A DNA stretch of 64,000 nucleotides from an uncultured Verrucomicrobia subdivision 3 bacterium (GTDB lineage: Bacteria; Verrucomicrobiota; Verrucomicrobiia; Limisphaerales; UBA11358), in contig CAIXBQ010000015.1 of the NCBI GenBank assembly GCA_903917705.1, forward strand, positions 1 to 64,000. Direction: 5' to 3'. Made by a program: the position numbers and the translations under genes. The notes beneath the pieces were generated by a model that was not told the DNA's origin, made no database searches, and saw only the letters and a program-made list of their open reading frames with translations. This document shows, one piece after another, positions 1 to 10,500 of this stretch; position 1 is the stretch's first letter; each line of letters opens with the position of its first letter.

Positions 1-243
1 CCGCGAGCCGGTTCCCTCAAGGTGACCCGCCGTAAGGCGCGGCTCGCGAGTACGCTCGCCCCACCGCATCTGATGGATAGCCATCATCGGGCAATCCTTT
101 GCCCGCCGCGGGTGAGGCCTGGCAACCGGACGGCTCCCGACCGGTTTTCCCAAGGTGGCCCGCCGCAAGGCGCGGCGCGGTGGTAGGGACGGCCGCGCTG
201 CGCCGTCCGCCGACCGGACATCGCAGCGCGATGTCCCTACCAT
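1..243. repeat. Palindromic intergenic repeat, copy 1 (cut by the window edge), followed by a second hairpin ggtagggac...gtccctacc
   Basis: gcgagccggttccc(t/c)caaggtgacccg(c/t)cgtaaggcgcggctcgcgagtacgctcgccccaccgca(t/c)ctgatgg recurs at ~1828-1901. Inverted arms are visible by eye. Confidence 0.75.
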
Positions 244-344
244 CCCTAAACCGGGACTTCAACCCCCGCGCGGCGTGCGGCCGTGGCCGGCTTTTGTGTG
301 AGCAGGTTTGACGCGCGGGAGCCAATCGTTGACCATCACCCGCC

Positions 345-1718
345 ATGTCCGACACGCTCAAGACTTACCTCTGGCGAACGCTCGTCACGGCGGCGTTCAT
401 CATCGTCATCGGCGCCTGTTTTTACTCGGAGGAAAACTCGCGCGGCGTCACCGCCTGGCAAAAATGCGAGCGCGAGGTGGCCGCGCACGGCGATTCGCTG
501 GACTGGAAGACTTTCATCCCGGCGCCGGTGCCGGACGAGAAGAATTTCTTCAAGGCGCCGATGATGACGGAATGGTTTGTCAAAGGCGCGGTCAGCCATG
601 GGCCCAATCTGCTGCCCACCAGCAATACGGAAACCACCGCGGAGGACATCACGGCCAGCTCGGCGAGCAATTATGTGGCGTGGTGCGCCGCGTTTGAGCC
701 GGGCTTTGACCGGATACGCGTCGCGGTCCAGCGTCCGCTGGCGCAGGTGGAGGGAGATTACGTGCGGCCCTTCAAAGGACCCCAGCCGAACTTTATCAGT
801 TACCGCAACGTGACGCAGGCGCTGGCTCATCGCGCCAAATGTCATCTCGTGCTGGGCGAACCGGACGAGGCGCTGGTGGATCTGACCCTGCTGCATCACC
901 TGAATCAAACCTTGGTGCAGGAACACAAAGCCTTGACCCTGGTTGATGCGATGATTCATGTGGCCATTGCCGGCCTGTATGAGGACGCGGTCGCCTACGG
1001 CTTGGATTCGCGGGCGTGGCGCGAGCCGCAGTTGGCCGCGCTGCAGGCGCAGTTGGCGGATATCAATCTTCTGCCCGAGGTCGCCTACTCTTTCCGCGGC
1101 GAGCGCGCCGGTGTGAACCATTTGCTCGACACTCTGACGCCCGATGAATTGATGCGGGCCGTCTATGGCACGCACCGGCAGGTCTCCGACCTGGGCTGGT
1201 GGCTGATGCCCAGCGGCTGGATTTACCAGAACAAGGTTGTGGTGGTGACGCTGGAGACAAAGTTGCTGGAGGCCATCGATACGGCGGGCAACACGGTGTC
1301 CCCCTTCAAGGCGGAGGTCGCCAGCACGAGCATCAATCGGGAATTTGAACACGCGACGCCGTTTAATTTCATTGCCGCCATCTGCGTTCCGAATTTCACC
1401 AAGGCCTCCATGACGATGGCGCGGAACCAGACGCTGGTGGATCAGGCGCGGGTGGTCTGCGCCCTGGAGCGTTACCGGCTGGCGCATGAAAAGTATCCCG
1501 CCGCCCTCACCGCACTGGTGCCGGAGTTCATCGCCACGCTGCCGCACGACATCATCGGCGGCAAGCCGCTGAACTATTCGCGGCGGGATGATTGGAACTT
1601 CCGGCTCTACTCGGTCGGTTGGAACGAAACCGACAACGGGGGCGTCACTGCCTGGAGCATTGACGGCCACGAAGACCGCGAGCGCGGCGATTGGGTCTGG
1701 CATTATCCGCAGAAATAG
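345..1718 (+). CDS. Hypothetical protein with N-terminal transmembrane segment
   Basis: 457-aa ORF, N-terminal hydrophobic stretch TLVTAAFIIVIGACFY. No family recognised. Confidence 0.75.
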   Translation: MSDTLKTYLWRTLVTAAFIIVIGACFYSEENSRGVTAWQKCEREVAAHGDSLDWKTFIPAPVPDEKNFFKAPMMTEWFVKGAVSHGPNLLPTSNTETTAEDITASSASNYVAWCAAFEPGFDRIRVAVQRPLAQVEGDYVRPFKGPQPNFISYRNVTQALAHRAKCHLVLGEPDEALVDLTLLHHLNQTLVQEHKALTLVDAMIHVAIAGLYEDAVAYGLDSRAWREPQLAALQAQLADINLLPEVAYSFRGERAGVNHLLDTLTPDELMRAVYGTHRQVSDLGWWLMPSGWIYQNKVVVVTLETKLLEAIDTAGNTVSPFKAEVASTSINREFEHATPFNFIAAICVPNFTKASMTMARNQTLVDQARVVCALERYRLAHEKYPAALTALVPEFIATLPHDIIGGKPLNYSRRDDWNFRLYSVGWNETDNGGVTAWSIDGHEDRERGDWVWHYPQK

Positions 1719-1810
1719 AACCGGGCATTCGCCAATTAAAAACCACCAAGGCACAAAGGCACCAAGCTGATGCCGCATCCGGTAGGGCGGTCGCGGATAA
1801 AGCCCCGTCT

Positions 1811-2030
1811 GGTGGGGCGAGCGTCCCCGCGAGCCGGTTCCCCCAAGGTGACCCGTCGTAAGGCGCGGCTCGCGAGTACGCTCGCCCCACCGCACCTGAT
1901 GGTTGGCCACAATCAGGCAATCCCTTGCTCGCCGTAGGTGAGGCATGGCAACCGGATGACTCCCAAGCCGGTTTATCAAGGTGGCCGGCCGCAAGGCCCG
2001 GCGCGCAGGGGACTGCGCGCCCTACCGGCC
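1811..2030. repeat. Palindromic intergenic repeat, copy 2
   Basis: ggtggggcgagcgt...ggctcgcgagtacgctcgccccacc forms an imperfect hairpin. The unit matches positions 1-190. Confidence 0.75.
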
Positions 2031-2089
2031 AGGGAAAAGATGTTTCCGCCTGGGAAGCTTCGAGGCTGGGTGGGGAAAAGTTTTTCCGC

Positions 2090-4816
2090 TTACACGGCGC
2101 TCTGGTCGCCGCCGTCGGCGCCACCGCCGTCGAGGTCGATGAGGATTTCGCGGGGCTCGGCGCCCTGGCTGGGACCGACGATGCCGCGGCCTTCGAGTTC
2201 GTCCATGATGCGCGCGGCGCGGGTGTAGCCGAGGCGCAGCCGGCGCTGGAGGAGGGAGACGCTGGCCTTTTGCTCGCTGCGGATGACCTCGATGCACTGC
2301 TGGATGAGTTCCTCGTCCTCGTCAGTGCCGCTCTCGATGTCGGAGCTGGCGCTGGGCTTGGAGAGCTGCTGGTGGATTTCCATCTCGTAGCTGGGCTTGC
2401 CCTGCTTGGCGATGAAGTCAACGACGTCCTGCAATTCCTTGTCGGTGATGAGCGCACCCTGGGCGCGCTTGAGATTGGCGGAGCCGGGCGGGAGGTAAAG
2501 CATGTCGCCCTTGCCGAGCAGTTTGTCGGCGCCCATGGCGTCGAGAATGGTGCGGGAGTCCACGCGGCTGGCCACCTGGAAGGCGATGCGCGCGGGGATG
2601 TTGGCCTTGATGACGCCGGTGATGACATCCACGGAGGGCCGCTGGGTGGCGACGATGCAATGGATGCCGGCGGCGCGCGCCATCTGCGTGATGCGCGCGA
2701 TGGCCATCTCGACATCGGCGGGGGCGACGAGCATGAGGTCGGCCAGCTCGTCGATGATGACGACGATGTAGGACAGCTTCTCGGGGATGATGATGTCTTC
2801 CTCGCGCGGGACGACGATCTCCTCGTCCACTTCCACGGCGAAGCCGCCCGCGCCCGCCTCGACTTTTTCCTTTTTGACGGCGAGCGGCAGCTCCATTTCC
2901 TGGTCGGGCAGCGGCTTGTTCTTGGGCCGCTCGTTGAAGGACTTGATGTTGCGGACGCCGACGCGGGCGAAGATCTTGTAGCGCTTTTCCATCTCGTTGA
3001 CGACCCAGCGCAGCGCGAGCAAAACCTTTTTCGGATCGGTCACGACGGGGACGACGAGGTGGGGCAGGGCGTTGTATTGCTGCAGTTCGACGACCTTGGG
3101 GTCGATCATCACGAAGCGGAGCTGGTCCGGTGAAAAGCGGTAGAGCAGGGAGGCGATGATGGAGTTGATGCAGACGGATTTGCCGGAGCCGGTGCTGCCG
3201 GCGATGAGGCAGTGGGGCATCTCCGCGAGGTCGGCGACGATGGGATGGCCGTAAACATCCTTGCCGAGGGCGATGGGGATGCGGGCCTTGGTATTGCGCC
3301 ATTCGTCGGACTCGAAGAGGTCGCGCATGATGACCTTGGTCTTGATGAGGTTCGGCACTTCCACGCCGACGGAGGATTTGCCGGGGACAGGCGCGAGGAT
3401 GTGGATGCGCTCGGCCTTGAGCGCGGCGGCGATGTTGTTGGAGAGGGCGGTGATCTTTTCCAGCTTCACGCCGGGCGCGGGGTGCAACTCGTAGCGTGTG
3501 ATGGTGGGGCCCTTGGTGATGTCGCCCAGCGAGACTTCGATGTCAAACTGCGCGAGCGTCTGCTGCATGAGCCGGGCGTTGGCCATGAGTTCTTCCTTGG
3601 ACTCGGTCGGCTTGACCGTCATGTCCGGATGCTGGAGGAAATCCATCGAGGGCAACTGGTAGTTGCCGATCATCGGCACGCTCGCCACGGTCATCGGCTT
3701 GGGCTTGCGCGGCAAGGGCTTGATGCGCGGCGCGGGCACGACGGGAATGGAGCCATCGGCGATGGTGATGACCGGCTCGGGCTTGGGCTCGGCGGGCTTG
3801 TCGGCGACGGGCGCCTCGACTTTTTCGACGGCGGCGGGCTCGGTCTTGGCGGGCTCGGCGGTTTTTTTGGCGCCGGTCTTGGCGTCAGATTTGCGGCCCA
3901 GGATCTCATCGGTGGAGGCGGGTCTGATTTCGCTGGCGGGAATGACTTCGCCCACTTCCATGACTTCGGGTTCGGGCCCGGCTTCCTTGGGTGGTTCCGG
4001 CAGGGTGGTCTTGCGGACGCGCGGGCCCTTGGCCTGCGGCACGCTCAGGTCGCGGACGGTTGGTTCCGGCACGGGCAGGCCGTCGGCCCCGAGGCCGCTG
4101 TTGGTCTTCTCGGTTTTATCGGAACGGCCGACTTCCTCCTCGAGCTTGCGCTTCTGTTTTTCGAGTTCGCGCGCGCGGCGTTCCAAGGCGAGTTCCTCCT
4201 CGGACTTGAATTCATTTTCCGGTTCGCTCTTTTGCAGCAGGACGCGGATCCAGCCGCCGAGGTGGAAGTTCGTCAGGAACAGCAGGCTGATCAGGCCGAG
4301 CGCGGCGTAGACAATGGTGGCGCCGAGGCTGCCGAGCAGGCAGAAGCCGTATTCGTAATGGTGCGACTGACCGTAGGTCACATAGCCCAGCCAGCCGCCG
4401 AGGCTGTGCGCGCCGAGCGTCTCGTGGAATTTTCCATGGCGGCCGCCGTCGTCCAGGAGATAGGCCAGGCCGGTGAGGGCGATGAACAGCAGCGCCGTCC
4501 ACAGCAGCGACCAGCGGAGGCGTTCCCGCAGAAAACCGAAGATGTTGAGCAGATACGCCACGCCGAACGCCGCCAATATCCACGGCAGCAGATACGCGGA
4601 GACTCCCAGCGGCAGGAACGTGAACCAGGCCAGATAGGCGCCGATCTTGTAGCCCCAGTTGTGCAACGGTTCGTTGTGCGGCGTCCTATAAAAGGCGAGG
4701 TCGTAACGGTCGAAGGAGAGCTGCGAGACCAGCAGCAGCAGGGCGAGCGCAAGGAGTGCGATGCCGATGACATCGTTGAACCCGTTTTTTGAAACGTCGC
4801 CTGGCTTGCGTGACAT
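2090..4816 (-). CDS. ftsK: DNA translocase FtsK/SpoIIIE family
   Basis: N-terminal TM helices, Pro/Lys-rich linker, Walker A GSTGSGKSVCINSI, C-terminal winged-helix gamma domain (VSLLQRRLRLGYTRAARIMDELEGRGIVGP). Confidence 0.95.
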   Translation of the reverse strand: MSRKPGDVSKNGFNDVIGIALLALALLLLVSQLSFDRYDLAFYRTPHNEPLHNWGYKIGAYLAWFTFLPLGVSAYLLPWILAAFGVAYLLNIFGFLRERLRWSLLWTALLFIALTGLAYLLDDGGRHGKFHETLGAHSLGGWLGYVTYGQSHHYEYGFCLLGSLGATIVYAALGLISLLFLTNFHLGGWIRVLLQKSEPENEFKSEEELALERRARELEKQKRKLEEEVGRSDKTEKTNSGLGADGLPVPEPTVRDLSVPQAKGPRVRKTTLPEPPKEAGPEPEVMEVGEVIPASEIRPASTDEILGRKSDAKTGAKKTAEPAKTEPAAVEKVEAPVADKPAEPKPEPVITIADGSIPVVPAPRIKPLPRKPKPMTVASVPMIGNYQLPSMDFLQHPDMTVKPTESKEELMANARLMQQTLAQFDIEVSLGDITKGPTITRYELHPAPGVKLEKITALSNNIAAALKAERIHILAPVPGKSSVGVEVPNLIKTKVIMRDLFESDEWRNTKARIPIALGKDVYGHPIVADLAEMPHCLIAGSTGSGKSVCINSIIASLLYRFSPDQLRFVMIDPKVVELQQYNALPHLVVPVVTDPKKVLLALRWVVNEMEKRYKIFARVGVRNIKSFNERPKNKPLPDQEMELPLAVKKEKVEAGAGGFAVEVDEEIVVPREEDIIIPEKLSYIVVIIDELADLMLVAPADVEMAIARITQMARAAGIHCIVATQRPSVDVITGVIKANIPARIAFQVASRVDSRTILDAMGADKLLGKGDMLYLPPGSANLKRAQGALITDKELQDVVDFIAKQGKPSYEMEIHQQLSKPSASSDIESGTDEDEELIQQCIEVIRSEQKASVSLLQRRLRLGYTRAARIMDELEGRGIVGPSQGAEPREILIDLDGGGADGGDQSAV

Positions 4817-4930
4817 GACGGCAGCGTAGCAATCGGAGCGGGGAGTTCAAAGTTGAAATTGCCCCGTCCGCCGCCGCGTTTTTCCTTGCTTTTTGGCGTC
4901 GGGATTGGGAGTTTATCCGCCCTTTCGGTT

Positions 4931-5005
4931 GCGCGGTTAGCTCAGTGGTAGAGCATTACCTTGACACGGTAGGGGTCGGAGGTTCGAAACCTCCACCGCG
5001 CACCA
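4931..5005 (+). tRNA. tRNA-Val (anticodon GAC), CCA encoded
   Basis: GCGCGGT/ACCGCGC acceptor stem, anticodon loop TTGACAC, T-arm GGAGGTTCGAAACCTCC, 3' A-CCA. Confidence 0.95.
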
Positions 5006-5132
5006 TTCTTCACGGTCAACGGCCGGGCGGGGTTACAGGCCGAAACCAACCACAAAACTAACAGCAGTCCAAGTGTCCCCAACCCGTTTTGAAGTGGTTC
5101 AAGACTGTCATTTGCCGGCTGCTCCCAATCAT

Positions 5133-7499
5133 TCAGCGCATGCGCACATCAATCCAGGTCCTGGCTACAGCGCCGGAGACGGGATCACGCACGGTGATCT
5201 GGTGATGGCCTTCAGCGAGCAGCGCGATTTCACGACTACCTTCCCGCGCGAGGCTGAGGGAGTCGCTCTGCCATTCGAGATGGTCCGGACCGGCGACGCG
5301 CAGATACATGCGCCGGCCTTGCTTTGGCAAATCGGCGTCGAGGTAGAGCATCGTGCCCGGCGGCGGGAACAAAATCCGGAGCGAATCCGCTGTCTCCGAT
5401 AACACGGCCCGGTCGCCAAGCCAGTTGTCACCGGTGGCAAACCAATCGCGGTATTCGCTGCCCAGACGCACCGCGGGTGCCGCAGTGGAACGGGTCTCGT
5501 AATCGCCCGGGCTCTCATAAATGGGAAGATTCTGGCCAGCGAACTTTTCCTTGATGGCCCCGGCAGGCCACGGGGTCGCCGAATCCCTCAACTGTTTGCC
5601 GGTGATCGGATCGATCCAGCATTCGACCACGTCCGAGGGGGGCGAATACCAGGTGGTTCCGTAGCGTTGGTGCAGATGCTCGAACAATTCGTGAAGAATG
5701 GGGGCGGCGCCGGTGACCCCCGATACGTTTTGCATCGGGGAACTGTCCGCATTGCCGATCCAAACGCCGACCGTGAATTCCGGCGTGAAACCAAACGCCC
5801 AATTGTCCCGGAAATCAGAACTCGTGCCGGTCTTGCAAGCGACTGGAAAATCAAAGCGCAGAGCGGATTCAGCGCCGAACGCGAGAGTGCGCGCATCATT
5901 GTCGCTCAAAATATCCGCGATCAGGTAGGCGGCGCTGGCGTCGGCGAATCGAACGGCACCGCGCGGGAGCGGGTCGCGGCGGGGAGTCGCGAGCAAGCGA
6001 TACGGCCGGTATTCGCCCAAACGGGCAAGGCAGGCGTAGGCATTGGCCAGCTCGAGCAGGCGCGCTTCTGCGTTCCCGATGGTCAAGCCGAGGCCATATT
6101 GTTCGGCCGGGCGATTCAATGTGGACAACCCGAACTGCCGGAGCAGGTGCTGCAATGGTTCGGGCCCGCCGACGGTCGCGAGCACTTTGACGGCGGAGAT
6201 GTTAAGGGAATTTGCCAGCGCCAGCCGATAGCGCACCGGGCCATAACAGTGGCGGTTGTAGTTAACCGGGGCAAACAGCCCGGTGGCAGTCGCGAACTCC
6301 GTTGGCACGTCGGCAACCACGGTGGCAGGCGTTGCGCCATGCTCCAGTGCCAGCAAATAGGTGAATGGCTTGAAGGTGGAGCCTGGCGAACGGGGTGCCC
6401 AGGCGCCGTTTACCTGGCCTGCCGCCGTGCCGAGGTAATCCTCCGATCCAACCAGAGCCAGCACATCGCCGGTGCGGTTGTCGAGGATCACGATCGCGCC
6501 ATTTGAAACGTGCTGTGCCTGCAAGTTTAAGAGTTGCCCGTGCAACGTTCTTTCCGCGAGATGATTTAGCTCCAGATCCAGCGTTGTTCGCAGGGAAGCG
6601 GCAGGCAAATCGTGCGTCTCGCTGTGGCTCACTTCAGACTCGCGGCTGGCGAGCAGCCGGTCGATAAAGTGCGGCGCTTCAAACACACGCCGCGGTTTGG
6701 CGAGGTTCACGGGTTCGTCCAAGGCGCGGCGGAGTTCCGGCTCCGTCAGCCAGCCTGCGTCCTTCATCCGGCTCAAAATCCACTGCTGGCGTTTGCGGGC
6801 GCGCTCCGGGTGCGCATAGGGATTCAAGCGCGATGGCGCCTGCGGCATCGCGGCCAGGAGCGCGCACTCGGCCGGACTGAGATCAGGCAACGGTTTGGTA
6901 AAATAAAACCGGGCGGAGGCCGCCGCGCCCCGGTTGAAGTTGCCGTAGTCGAGCCGGTTGAAATATTCGGTCAGGATCCGCTGTTTGTCCCACACTTGCT
7001 CCAGTCGCATCGCCTGCACCGCCTCGACGAGTTTCGTGCGGAGGGTACGCGGCCGCGGTTCGGCCAGCTTGATGAGTTGCTGGGTGATGGTGGAACCGCC
7101 CGAGATGACGCGGCGGTTCAGAGCCAGTTGCCACATTGCCCGTAGAGTGGCGCGCCAATCCACGCCGTGATGATTCCAGAACCGGCGGTCCTCGGCAGCG
7201 AGGGTGGCCTCAATCAACGGACGCGGAATGTCGGCATACGCGAGTGGGTGCCCGAAAGGACTGTCTTCCGGCCGGACGATCCGCAGGGGCCGGTCATTGC
7301 GGTCCAGAAATTCAGTTTCCGAAACCGGTCGGGCAAACAGCGCCGGGGGCAGCGGAACAGTACGCAGGGCCAGCCAGCCAAGCAACGGCAGCAGCCCCGC
7401 CCCGAGCAACACGCAGGCCGCGTGCCGCCGGAACCTTCCCGCCAACGTGCGCGCCCACGCAGGTCTCAACGGGAAACTGTGTCCAGTCACGGTCTTCAT
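5133..7499 (-). CDS. pbpC: Penicillin-binding protein 1C (transglycosylase/transpeptidase)
   Basis: Transglycosylase motif AAEDRRFWNHHGVDWRATLRA, transpeptidase SPGSTFKP and KTGTS, C-terminal PBP1C-type domain. Confidence 0.93.
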   Translation of the reverse strand: MKTVTGHSFPLRPAWARTLAGRFRRHAACVLLGAGLLPLLGWLALRTVPLPPALFARPVSETEFLDRNDRPLRIVRPEDSPFGHPLAYADIPRPLIEATLAAEDRRFWNHHGVDWRATLRAMWQLALNRRVISGGSTITQQLIKLAEPRPRTLRTKLVEAVQAMRLEQVWDKQRILTEYFNRLDYGNFNRGAAASARFYFTKPLPDLSPAECALLAAMPQAPSRLNPYAHPERARKRQQWILSRMKDAGWLTEPELRRALDEPVNLAKPRRVFEAPHFIDRLLASRESEVSHSETHDLPAASLRTTLDLELNHLAERTLHGQLLNLQAQHVSNGAIVILDNRTGDVLALVGSEDYLGTAAGQVNGAWAPRSPGSTFKPFTYLLALEHGATPATVVADVPTEFATATGLFAPVNYNRHCYGPVRYRLALANSLNISAVKVLATVGGPEPLQHLLRQFGLSTLNRPAEQYGLGLTIGNAEARLLELANAYACLARLGEYRPYRLLATPRRDPLPRGAVRFADASAAYLIADILSDNDARTLAFGAESALRFDFPVACKTGTSSDFRDNWAFGFTPEFTVGVWIGNADSSPMQNVSGVTGAAPILHELFEHLHQRYGTTWYSPPSDVVECWIDPITGKQLRDSATPWPAGAIKEKFAGQNLPIYESPGDYETRSTAAPAVRLGSEYRDWFATGDNWLGDRAVLSETADSLRILFPPPGTMLYLDADLPKQGRRMYLRVAGPDHLEWQSDSLSLAREGSREIALLAEGHHQITVRDPVSGAVARTWIDVRMR

Positions 7500-7532
7500 G
7501 GATTCACGCCTGCAGGTGCAACCGGGGGCGTG

Positions 7533-10500
7533 TCACGGCAGACGCTCGCTGACGAGCGTTTGTGATTCGGTGAAGCCGCAACGTCCCGGGTGATACATTT
7601 CCTCCACCTTGGCCGGGGGCGCGGTGACAGTGCCGGCGGCGCGCACTCGCGCCACGTAACGCAGCGTGTAGGTGCCCGGTTCCACCCAATCCGCAAATGA
7701 CAAGCAACGGTCCTTGCGAATCTCGCGGAAATCACTCACCCACCAGCTGCCATCCCGGGTCAAGGCATCCGCCGAACGCGCCTCTTGCGTGCGAAATTCC
7801 GCATTGATCGCTTCGAAAATGGCTGGCAACGCGTCGTCGATGACCACATAGCGGGCGGTTTCTCGGACGGTCAGCCGCAGGCTCACCAGCACCCGGTCGC
7901 CCACATGCAAGCTGCCGGCACCTTGTGGCTGATTGTCGTCATCGAGCCGGTCAAAGCGGCGCTGCAGACTGAACCCGCGATCCTGCCGGGGCTGGGCGGT
8001 TTCCGGAGGGCGCGTTTCGATGGATACAGTCGTGTAAAGCCGGTTCGTTGATGCGCTCATCAGGAGCAGGGTTGCATCGGCGACGTTCGTAACGGAAAAA
8101 CTTCCGGTGAATGTGTTGGTTCGTCCATCCAGTTGGAACGGGATCGATTGCCCGGCGTACTGCAATCGTCCCTCAGCAGGCGAAAGTCTGGTTTCCACCC
8201 GGCGCGCGTATTCCGTCAGAGCGAGCAGCGCCCAGGCGTTTCCCTGCGTCGTTTCCCAATGCGCGTCTTTCTGTTCCCGCATCAAGTCGGTCACCAGACC
8301 GTCAACGACTGGATCCTCCGGACGATACTGAATCCACGCCAACAACCGGATGGCATCCTCACGCGGTTCGCAGCCGAATCGGCTTTCATCGCGCGGATGC
8401 GACGGCGGGTTGGAGCCGAGCAGGTCGGCGACCATCTCAGCCGGACCATGATTCTCCTCAATGGCCAGTGCGAGCAGACCCCGATCTTCCACCGACAGTT
8501 TTCCCCGCCGCGAATACATTTTTTCCTGATAACCCGGCTCGGCCCGGCCGGCAAGGGCGAGCGCATACAGACCCAGGCAACAGTCTGACAGGCTGGAAGC
8601 ATCTTCGCCCGATGATCGCAACTGTTCACTGAGGTATTTCATAAGGTTATCAAACTCCTCCTTCGGCACGGATACGCCATGGCGCTGCGCCAGGGCAAGA
8701 ACCAACCCGCCATACACGCTGGCCCACAGCATCGGCTCCTTCGAGCGCGGCCAGTAGCCCAGCCCACCGGACTGGGTTTGCATGGAGAACAGCCGGGCAA
8801 CTCCGGCGCGAATGGCCGCCGCCGAATTGTTTGTTCCCAGGCGATGCGCCGACAACAGGCCGGGCGTGTCGCGCAAAAGAACCCACGGCAACAGGGTTGA
8901 ACCCGCCTGCTCCGCGCAACCGTAAGGGTAGTGCAAAAGCTGTGAGGCGGTTTCTCCCAACTCGTTCAGCCGGGTGTTGGCGACCTCGACCGTGATGCGG
9001 CCTTTACCGGTGAGCAATTGCGGATTCACCAGCGCGACCAGGTTGGTTTGCGAACCGGCGCCGTGACCCAGGTAAACCTCGCGGATCAACGGAGCGATGT
9101 GGCCGATTTCAATCGTGCTTTGGACGGCGTCGATAAAACTGCCTGCTGTGGCATCAACGAAACGAGCCCGCCATACCCATTTGGTTTCGCCGGTGTCAAT
9201 GAATTCAACCGGGAATTCCACCGCCATCGAGCCGTTTGCCGCAATCGTAATCCGCCGGCTCAGCACCGGCTCCGGGCCGGTCCCTTTGGTCTTGTCATCG
9301 AGTTCTAGCGTCACAGCGATCTCGCCAGTGTTGGTCGTTTGGTTGAGAACGACGCCGCGCGCAATGAGATGGTCCGTGATGTTTGCACACGACGGCAGCG
9401 ATGGTTCAATCACGAGGGGCTTGGTGACATGAAAAGCAGATTGTCCGCTGCCAAAGTGACTTTCACGCGTGTGCGCCACCGCCAGCAGGCGGTAGCGCGT
9501 GAGGCTGTCGGGCGCCGGAAACTGCACCTGCACTTTGCCGTCGGCATCGGTCAGGAGCGTGGCATTCCAGAAGGCACAGGCCAGAAAGTTCTTTCGTATG
9601 CGGTTCGCGCCGCCGCCGCCGCCGCCGCCGAGATGGCCTTTGTTCTGGAACCGCAAGTCGTCCGGATCTTCGGGCAGCAGGTTGGGAAGTGAAACGCTGG
9701 ATTGCACACTGAGCGGGCGGGCCGCGTAAAAGAATTTGTGCGGATCCGGCAGCTTATAATCGGTGAGGCCCAAAATGCCGTCGTCCACCGCATACAGGAT
9801 CACTTCCGCGCCGGAAACCGGGGCCCCCGAGGCATCGGACACTTGGACCGCCACCTCCACCGGCCGACCGGGGAGACAATTGGTGCTGGCCGCCACAATT
9901 TTTACCCCGAGCCGGCTCCGTGGATCGATCACCGGCAGCTCGCAATTGCCGACCCGATATTCCGGCTCCTTGTTGCGGTGCGGCGAACTGTCGCTGCCGC
10001 GCACCAAGGTTACCGAGACAAACACGTTGGGTACATCCCCGGGTTCGAGCGGAATGCGAAGCTCCGGAGCGTTGCCTTCGAGACGGGTTACAAACGAGCG
10101 CAGAATCTTTTCGCGTTCCACCGTCACGAGCGCCGTGCCGCTGAACGGCGCTTCGACGAGAATTTCCGCCGTGTCACCCGGCGCATATGATTCATGGTCG
10201 GGTTTGAGGGTAAGACGGACGTCATCTCGATAGTTCCGGCCCAATTCTGCCGAAGCCGCTTCTGCGGAAGCTGTCACTTGAAAATTCAATGAACTGGTGA
10301 CTGGTCGTCCGCCGGCGTCCTGGGTTGTGACTTCCACCGCATACTCACCGGCCGGGAGCGGCGGCAAGTCCGCGAGTTGATCACCTTTCGCCTCAGCCTG
10401 AGATGCCTCAGGCGCGGGGACCGGTTCCACGGAGATTTCCTTTTCAAAAATATTGGTAAAGACCTGTTCGTTGCGAAAACGCACCGTCTTGCCCGCACCC

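Noticed and set aside
336-1994. 552-aa minus-strand ORF opposite the 345-1718 gene
   Set aside because: Shadow ORF of high-GC coding DNA, His/Arg-rich composition. The + frame has a normal membrane-protein start.
1925-3133. 402-aa plus-strand ORF antisense to ftsK
   Set aside because: Low-complexity Asp/Gly/Val-rich antisense reading of a recognised FtsK gene.
3212-4792. 526-aa plus-strand ORF antisense to ftsK
   Set aside because: Antisense shadow with no domains; ftsK is unambiguous on the minus strand.
5006-5132. Attenuator or riboswitch between tRNA-Val and the pbpC stop
   Set aside because: No conserved structure recognised. It is the convergent 3' end of pbpC, so a leader is not expected there.
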